Origin: Lineus longissimus
Taxonomy: Eukaryota > Nemertea > Pilidiophora > Heteronemertea > Lineidae
Assembly: GCF_910592395.1 (NCBI RefSeq)
Contig: NC_088326.1
Span: forward strand, 10,545,001-10,609,000
Direction of reading: 5' to 3'
DNA: 64,000 nt
The notes under the pieces were generated by a model. It did no database searches, was not told the origin of the DNA, and saw only the letters and a program-made list of their open reading frames with translations. The position numbers and the translations under genes are program-made. Of this stretch, positions 56,586 to 64,000 are shown piece after piece (the first letter of the stretch is position 1; each line of letters opens with the position of its first letter).

Positions 56586-58336
56586 CGGCATGTCTCCACT
56601 GCATGTGCCCACGATTATACAGGCCGTATCACATTATACGACTCGAACCAGACCCGACTAGTTAAGAATCTGTCGGCCGATCGGGTCGGATAATGTGGAC
56701 AGTCTACGACCTAAACACGGCCCCGCATCGTGTCATATTCTGGAATGTCTCACAAAAACGCTAATAAAACAATTTGGAATCATTGGAACTTTCTAAAATT
56801 CACTTATGACATTAACAGGACTAGCATATACCCATGGAGCGGGCAAAGTTGAAATGTAATATACATTAGTTAAATGGGCACGATGATTGAACTACATTAA
56901 ATTTCTAACGTTACTGAAGTTTTATTAAAGGTAAAACACGAAATGAACTGCATTTAGGGACTTATTGCTGCTATCAACATGCAGCCCCCAATAGACTGAT
57001 TGGTGTACGCTATTTTGCACAATGCATTGAGACCAGTGACAGCAGGTCCTGTTCCAAATAAGGGCCTCACATATTAGGCATATCACCTACCCACTCCCGT
57101 ACCCAATGCCACTGTCGGACCAAAGCCAGGCGCATGGAGAGATGCAGAACGCAATTCAAACTGACAACATCAATCAGTAAAGAATAAAGGCCGGGTCTAT
57201 TTGGCAAGCCGCTCGCCGAACAGGCATCTTTTTTTGTCCTGTTTGGAGAGCCGCTTGCCAAACAGCACTAAAAAGCCACCCTGTTCGGCAAGCCGGGCTT
57301 GCCAAACAGGGCAAAAATACTACCCTCTTTGGCGAGCCGGAGAGGTTACAACATGTTGGCCAATCAGAGAGCAGTGACGTCATATTCGAATTTATATGCG
57401 CATATTTAACAATGGCCGACTTCCCGCTCTCGATTCAATTTCTGTTACTAAACTCGGGTTTTGGTCAATAATCCATGAAGAAGCATGTACATGTACATGA
57501 CTGTATGGATTTACAAAAAAAGTCATCAACGTGATTTAACTGCTAAGCGTGTTAAATGCATTAGTGTGCATTTCTAAAGGCGTTTCACTGTAACTCCAGT
57601 GTTGCTGACCGTGTTGCCACGAATGATAATGAGCTCCTGGATGGTTGAATATGCATGAGTTCGGCTCTCCATCTAGGGCAGAAAAAAGGCGCTGTTTGGT
57701 GAGCCGGGCTTGCCAAATAGTCACTTCCAAGAATAAATCAAAGAGCAAGCGCTGGCCCCTGTACATATTTTGTCCATCCTGGCATAACTGTTTATTGATA
57801 CCCTGACTGCATGTTCCGGTAGGCCACCCTGCAGAATTTGCCTTATCACTCCGGTCAGTGTTTCTCGAATAGAACTAAAATAGAATAGGCTAATCATTAA
57901 TCTCTCTGCTAATACCCTGCACCATGGACCAGGTTGTATAGCACTACATACGTGCTGGAAGCTAATATTGATGTGGCAGGGAGAATATGCGAGAAGTTTG
58001 TGTATGCTTTTGAGAATGAGCGGAGCTCTCCAGTCGACGTGCTCTCTGAAAAGTTGTTATTTATTCCAAAACCACCAAGATATTCGACGTATGACACCCT
58101 CAGTGACACTCTTACTTATGATCCACACCTACGAAGCCAAAAGTTGCAAGAATTCGACGCATTTCCGAGGCCCAATTTTGAAACAAAAATCGCCTCCTAT
58201 TTAGCGGCCACAACGCGCATTATAGTATAGACATAGGACTACACTTCTGCAAAGTGTTTTTTTAAATCACGAAAATGTGTGTACACAAAGTGTACACGGA
58301 CTCTATAGCAGATTTAATTGTATACTGAGCCCTAGA
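56586..58336 (+). repeat. block X, long form, copy 4
   Basis: Matches 19260-21494, but lacks the 1041-bp MULE (its target is empty at about 57040) and instead carries a different 540-bp MITE. The 98-codon TTG-initiated frame recurs at 57934-58230 unchanged. Confidence 0.75.
57180..57737. mobile_element. GGCCGGGTC-family MITE, 540 bp, 9-bp target duplication
   Basis: The element 57189-57728 is flanked by AAGAATAAA at 57180-57188 and 57729-57737. The empty site is present at 20891-20899. The ends are inverted repeats centred on CTATTTGGCAAGCC, and the interior is full of inverted TTTGGC/GCCAAA words. Related to 6408-6651. No transposase. Confidence 0.9.
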
Positions 58337-59615
58337 TGATGACCCAGTTACGAGGAAAATGTCCTCGTTTCGAAGTAGTCCATTCATTGATTACGCTCAA
58401 GAACCATGGTTACAGTAAATAGCGGCGGGCAGAAAATGCATGCTGCATACCGTCTGCAGACTGGGGGTTTTCTCGTGAGTCAATAGAATCTAAGGTCTGG
58501 AATTAGGGGACCATATCAGCAGTTGCTTTCAGCCAACTTCTGTATTAAAATTAAGATCTGGAATTAGGGGACCATCTCAACAGTTGCCATGTGATTTTCA
58601 CACTAAAAAATAAGAGGCCATTTCAGGTATATGCCAAACGGTAGAACAAAGATTATCTAGGCCGTTGTGCAAACAGGCTTTGCGATACACCACGAGTTGG
58701 GGTGTAGGCCTAAATTCCTTTAACTGTGAACCAAGTGCATCCACTGGCACGCTACATGTATGTGTGACTCGCACGGATTTAGCACGTAGGGCCTACATGA
58801 TGCTAATCAGCTAGGATGTATCTTGTGACCAGGACTGTAGTAATAAACATTTGCCTGAAAACATTTTTTATTTGGCCTAACAACACCTGTTTAGAATGTC
58901 AAAGAGGCCGGTATTTTCACTTAACATCAAGAGACAGAGGAGAACTGTCAAGGTGGGTGTTTGATATACAATGGTTTTCTGTTCCCTGGGTTTCTTCATT
59001 CTGTTATCTTTAATTATATTTACCCATGTCATTCAGCACTTTTTATCATGAAATGCTGCCTTTGAAACGAACCCAACCTTGCCGGCCAATCAACCAGGCA
59101 CACGAGGCACAACAGGCCGATACAACATACATGTTCTGTATTAAGTACGTCATCTGTCATGCACACCCAAAAAACATCTTCCTGCAAGATGATTCACACT
59201 GGTAATTCAAATATAAGAAAACAAACTTTGAAGAAAAGTTGGCGCAAAGCAACTACTGATATGGTCCCATAATTCCAAACCTTAGATTCTATTGACTCAT
59301 GAGAAAACCCCCAGTCTGCAGACGGTATGCAGCATGCATTTTCTGCCCGCCGCAGTAAATAGACCTACACTGGGTCGGTATAAATGAAAATAGCTGGGAC
59401 CTGAATCAGACGAAGCATTGATCACCGCAAACCTTCGAAAATACTACAGTATGTATGATCGGTGACAACCTCGGTCAATGACAGTATATTCGTTTTATTA
59501 ATGAAGTATATAATATTTCGGCAACCTGAATAGACAAGATTCAATGTAAGGTTTTAAATTTCTTCCCGACTTGATGATAATGCCAGTCATTAGCCAGATG
59601 TACCAGACGGCATGT
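58337..59615 (+). repeat. block U, copy 8, split by the 930-bp element
   Basis: Same arrangement as at 21495-22777. Confidence 0.8.
58413..59362. mobile_element. long-TIR MULE-like element, 930 bp, copy 2 (same insertion)
   Basis: The element 58423-59352 is flanked by CAGTAAATAG. Same size, ends and site as 21585-22514, so inherited by duplication. Confidence 0.9.
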
Positions 59616-59966
59616 CAGGACACCCTTATCTGAGAGCCAAGAGCCGGGAGCCAAGAGCCACCAACCAAGAGCCAAGACTCCATTAAATAGCCAAGTTCCG
59701 CCAGAAAAGCCACGAGCTAAAGAAAAAGTATGGCTAATGAATATGATTATTATCTTTGGGAATCCTAAGCAATCAAAACTGTTTTTAAAAGGCATGATAT
59801 TGCTCAAGTTTATAAGTTCTTGAAAGCGACCGATTCAAGCAAATAATGATAGTAGGGTCGCCTCATCGCACCACATTAGGCAAGGAGTGCCTATCTGCAT
59901 GTATTGTAAAAAACGGTAATCGTGGCTTTTGGCACTTGGCTCTTGGCTCTCACATCAGGGTGTCCC
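59616..59966. mobile_element. MITE V, short form, copy 8, joined to a TRIM fragment
   Basis: Same as copy 2, including the same internal deletion and right-hand TRIM junction. Confidence 0.75.
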
Positions 59967-59968
59967 CG

Positions 59969-60916
59969 GCCGGGCAGTAGGATCTACCAAGATAACCATT
60001 GATACAGAGAGTATTACTTGCCTCAACAGCATCAGTCAGGAACTCATCGACTTAGTCGGTGCTTCAAGGGAAGGGTCACTATGACTGTGATAGAGGAAGT
60101 CACGAGATTGACATTGGTGATTTAGGGAACGGTCTGGCTGTAATAAGTGGGGATCATCAAATCAGAAGAGGTAAAACAAAGCGGGATTTCCGACAATTGA
60201 AGAAGGTGTGCAACATAACCTTTCCAAAAAATGGGCCGTGTGCGGTAGCTTTCCTATTGAAGCATCTACCTGACTCTCGCCTTGCTACATTAGGCTCATC
60301 TGATGGTTGTTTCGCGAACACGATTTACTTCCATGACGAAGTATCTTCTTCACTTACGGGCACAATCACAGAGGGAGTTCACCCTGCTGATGACTTGGCC
60401 TTCACATCCACTGGTGAAGTAGTAGTGGCAAGATGGGAAAAGCCGCCTATTAGAGTTTTCAAGCCTGCTACTGGTGCATACCGTGATATTAACATTACCC
60501 ATGATGGGGAGGTGATTGGTAGGCTGTGGCGTGTTGAGACTGATGAGTCTGACAACATGTTTGCCTTAACTTCTTTCAGTAATTCATTACTTCTTGTTGT
60601 GAAACCGAATGGCACCGTCATTCAGTGTATCAGGTTTATACCTGGACCTTCTCACCGTATGGGTTTCTGTTCACTGAATAGAACCCTATATATCACTGCT
60701 AGTGACAGGATCCTGAAGTTTCACTGGAGTAATGACATCCTTGAAGAGATATCATCATGTTCACAGGGCGTGGAAGGATTCTATTGCTATGATGTTTGTA
60801 TTGGTAGCGGTGGCGAGATGTTGGTGGCTGGTTGGATGGGGAACCGTGATATCAGTATCTACCAGGTGACGGAAGGAGAAGATGAGGAGGACATGGTATT
60901 GAGGGAGATAGAGTAT
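59969..60916 (+). pseudogene. TRIM C-terminal fragment T4
   Basis: Nearly identical to T1 (shared 19-base deletion and the three-base insertion giving RFIPG), but without T1's internal stop, so a frame runs from 60059 to 60952. That frame opens at a GTG and its first ~20 codons are out of register with TRIM; no in-frame ATG lies near the start. It covers about residues 326-622 plus a non-TRIM tail. Propeller-like region only. Confidence 0.8.
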
Positions 60917-62449
60917 AAGATCATATTAATATATTTGAACATATCTTCTTAGCGTATTTTATGACGGGATTTATTGATATACTATTGGTTTATTGGGACT
61001 GGGGGTTACTATATACATTAGATCGAGAAAATCTTCCTCTCTTACTCGTCATGCTGGAAAAAATGCGCCGTTTTATACATCGATTTACGTGTAACTTTGT
61101 ATTGCTATATCGAGACACAACCCCATACGGTGTCCTCCAAAACTATCAGCCAAAACCATTGGCGAAGCTCAAGCATGAGAAGACTACAAATGCGGCTCTG
61201 ACTCTTCAGTTAGGAAATCATATGACGACATCATCCCAGCACCATGAACATCGACAACTGGTCACCCATTTGATCGGCTGGATTCGTTTATTTCCCACCA
61301 AATGACGTCACTCGCGCCAATGCAGCTGAGTACGTCCTCATCTGACAAGAGCCAGATGTCTGGGCGCTGTTGTTCAAAACAATTATTTGGTGATTTAATT
61401 TATCAGCTCGGCTGGTTGGTGAGAAGCGGGAGTGTTGGTCAAAGGACGCCAGACGCACCCGCATTTTAATCACCAAATAAACGCTTGAGCCAAACGCACT
61501 GTGGCGCAGTGGCGACTTGCGCAGGAAACCCTTACCAACCCCCCCCCCCCCCCCCCCCCACACACACGTTCTTGTCTAATTATCTTCCAACCTTCATGGG
61601 GGTAGGCTAGAAAACTATACGATACTGATATACATACCTTCCCAACCTTAAGCCGCCTAGTTTTCTTCTAACCTTCCAAGGCTTACATTTACTTTTAACC
61701 TCTCGACGAACAATTCAGTGACAATGACACCCTCAATAAAAACAATGATTATCGTCCTAAGGTCATCAGGACACCTCTCTAGAAAGGACAGCAGGGTATC
61801 CTTGATAAAGAGGATTAGAATGTGTGTCATATGACTGAAGGATTTCCTTTTAGACATTTGTACAATGTAAACTATCATTTGAATGCAGTGTTGAGAATGT
61901 TGTGCTCATTTCTAAACGCACGGGATATCTATATATGTTTTATATATTGAATATATCTTTATAGTATAAATATGGGACAGTTTTACGACAAATGGTGCTC
62001 ATTATTAATGTCTTTGCAAAGGTTGGTTGTCGTTGGCCTAATTTACAAACTGTGTATCGAGTCATTTTATAAAAAGGTGCCGATACAAACATGTGTAAGG
62101 AATTGATACAGAACTGAAGGTATAGTTTGGTTGTCTCATGACTTAACATGAAGAATGGAGCTTAATTGATTTAGGCCAAAACCGATGCGCCTAACAGATG
62201 TTTTTGTACAAACAGACAGCTCCTTCGAACGGTAGTGTTGTGCAAAAACCTACACCGATAGTGTTGTGCCGGGATCAATGTCCTTCCTGTAACAGCTCTA
62301 TCCGAGCGATGTTGGCCCCAGTGTTCTGTGAGATAACCTACACCGATAATGAGGTACCGGTGTCAATTTCCATAATCCTCTAACAGCGCTATCTGAGCGA
62401 TGTTTGGCCCCGGTGTTGTTTCTAAACCGAAGAGAACCGAAAAGACATG
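60917..62449 (+). repeat. blocks P and Q, copy 5
   Basis: Close match to 36584-38109, with a longer poly-C run at about 61540-61559 and a 3-bp deletion in GTCCTAAGGTCATCAGG. As at 38 kb, it leads into block W rather than R. Confidence 0.8.
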
Positions 62450-63648
62450 GCCCATGTGTAGTGTTATTGTCAATGTATACGTTTATGTTTATGGCTGAGC
62501 TGATTTATAAAGCATATGTAATGCTCATATCAGAAACGTTTTGATAATATGACATGGTTTACAACAAAGACAAAGTTTTGCTAAATGATGATCTGGTTTA
62601 AACTGATCATCAGTTAGCTATCTGACGACTCCTAAAGCAATATGGCGTCGTTCACATATATAATTACATTGTAGTAACATCTGCTAAAGCTGCGATTATA
62701 TAGAGTTCATGTTTTCACATGTAACGTGTCACTGTTCAATTTTCATGCGTGACATGAAGTACGAACAAGTCATTTCTAAAAAGTGGGCTACGTACGATTC
62801 ACGACGTCACTTTTCACCCTGACGTCCTGTTTTCAAGCCGAATTAAAGTTAACTCGTGAAAAGTAAATCATGACAAGTTACAACGTAAACCCGACCATGG
62901 GAACATTTCCGAACTAGGCGATCGAGGGAACTTGACTCTTTATTTTAAAAAAAATATTGATTTATCGCCGAGACACGCCTAACATACAAACTACAGTGAA
63001 ACGTCCCTTAGCGGACACCTCTCTATTAAGGACAATCTCTCTATTAAGGACACTAGTTCTGGGAGTAAAAAAAGGGGAATATCGCCTACTCGATAAAAAG
63101 CAATGCCACCTTTTTTCGCCAACAGCCACTCTTGGCATCAAGGCGAGCAAGAATTTAACGGTCCGAAAATCCTGCACGACCGAATACTATTAATCAATGA
63201 CAAGAGTTTATCCATAAGAATCTAGCCAATCACGAGTTCAGAAGACAGAATCTAGCTGACTGAGTTTTCTTCTACCAGGTACATTTTCAATTTCTTAAAG
63301 GCCCGGAAAATGAAAAAGTTGGGTAAAACCACATGTCGTGCTGCATTCACTTTTAACAGATTAGCGCATTATACTCTGCAACTGAACAGTCCAAAGCGCT
63401 CCGGACCAAACCAAAGAGCACACATACTCTTGTGCAGTACTTTACTTGGCCATTTCAGAACAGTTGATGCCGTGGATCGAAGGAACACCCATCACCACTT
63501 TGAGACACGCTTAAACATTTAACCTCAGTTCGAGACCCGAGTTGTTTTATTTCTGATTTTCATTTTCAGTAATTTCTCCCCTACACTACATACAAGACAC
63601 TATGTGATACTAACGACACTCTCATGATTATTTTTATTCTCTTCCCAG
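62450..63648 (+). other. block W, copy 2, upstream of the second TRIM gene
   Basis: Near-identical to 38110-39327, including the 70-codon frame (63310-63522), the pogo-end relic and the pyrimidine tract plus CAG before the ATG (63632-63648). Confidence 0.6.
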
Positions 63649-63656
63649 AATTCAAG

Positions 63657-64000
63657 ATGGCCGCCGCCCCTGCCGACAGCAGCTTGAGCAGTGAATTAGA
63701 GTGTGCCATCTGCTCCGATCAACTGAAACAGCCGAAGTATATCGGTTCCTGCAACCACACATTCTGCAAGGAGTGCATCGATAAGTATTGGGTCTCCCTT
63801 GAGAAGCGGAGAACAATTCCTTGTCCACAATGCCGCGAAGAATGCCCAATCCCGTCAAATGGCGTGGATGACCTGAAGGATAACTTCATGGTAACCAACA
63901 TCATAGAGACATATCGAAAGCAACAACAGAAAGCTGCACTTCTCACGGAAATCAAATGTACCTTGTGTCGGAATGGAGCGTCCTGTTTTTGCAAAGATTG
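63657..64000 (+). CDS. TRIM-family E3 ubiquitin ligase, second copy (3' part outside window)
   Basis: The ATG at 63657 sits in the same AAGATGG context. The 114 codons present match the first gene, with one amino-acid change seen (Arg74 to Lys, AGG to AAG). They include the complete RING (residues 16-59) and the first cysteines of B-box 1 (101, 104, 110-112). The window ends there, so whether the rest is intact cannot be judged. It lies 24,321 bp downstream of the first copy with the same upstream block, so the two arose by a recent large duplication. Confidence 0.88.
   Translation, partial: MAAAPADSSLSSELECAICSDQLKQPKYIGSCNHTFCKECIDKYWVSLEKRRTIPCPQCREECPIPSNGVDDLKDNFMVTNIIETYRKQQQKAALLTEIKCTLCRNGASCFCKD

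Overview
This is eukaryotic, intron-era genomic DNA from an animal, not a bacterial or plasmid sequence. It is AT-rich with very little coding sequence. It holds tRNA genes with internal box A/box B promoters, tRNA-derived SINEs, many DNA-transposon remnants and one intact TRIM-type gene (RING, two B-boxes, coiled coil, C-terminal propeller-like region). The scattered motif AGGCCT/TAGGCCTA, the expanded TRIM genes and the SINE tail style suggest a marine invertebrate, probably a deuterostome (echinoderm, hemichordate or lancelet). That placement is inference only.

Region 1 (about 1-9,890) has no gene I can support. It carries a piggyBac-type MITE copy cut by the window edge, a foldback MITE with a 9-bp target duplication, a 32-bp minisatellite, a small MITE related to one at 57 kb, and a tRNA-like SINE head. 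Region 2 (9,893-13,036) is a cluster of four tRNA-Phe(GAA) genes, the last three carried on tandem units of about 846 bp. Region 3 (13.3-16.1 kb) has nothing recognisable.

Region 4 (16.1 kb to the end) is a nested segmental-duplication array. I use letters for its blocks: R, S, U, V, X, T (TRIM fragment), P, Q, W. The basic order is R-S-U-V-X-U-V-T-P-Q. It runs (R-R-U-V-X-U-V-T-P-Q) - (R-S-U-V-X-U-V-T-P-Q) - W-TRIM - (P-Q-R-S-U-V-X-U-V-T) - (P-Q-R-S-U-V-X-U-V-T-P-Q) - W-TRIM. The intact TRIM gene at 39,336 recurs at 63,657, 24.3 kb downstream, where the window ends inside it. Inside that is an 8.5-kb repeat (44.3 kb against 52.9 kb). Four copies of a truncated TRIM piece (about residues 326-622 of the intact protein) share the same 5' junction with a MITE end and the same 3' deletion, so they descend from one truncated ancestor.

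Because the blocks are so similar, insertions present in one copy and absent from another can be read directly as filled and empty sites. This identifies: a TTAA piggyBac-like MITE; several families with 9- to 10-bp target duplications and long terminal inverted repeats (Mutator-like); a 6-bp-duplication element ending in TAC with arrays of a 12-bp palindrome (IS3EU-like); an 8-bp-duplication MITE (hAT-like); a broken pogo/Tigger element with a TA duplication; and a tRNA-derived SINE. The only protein gene I regard as likely functional is the TRIM gene, with its second partial copy. The tRNA-Phe genes look intact, except that one copy has an anticodon-stem mismatch.
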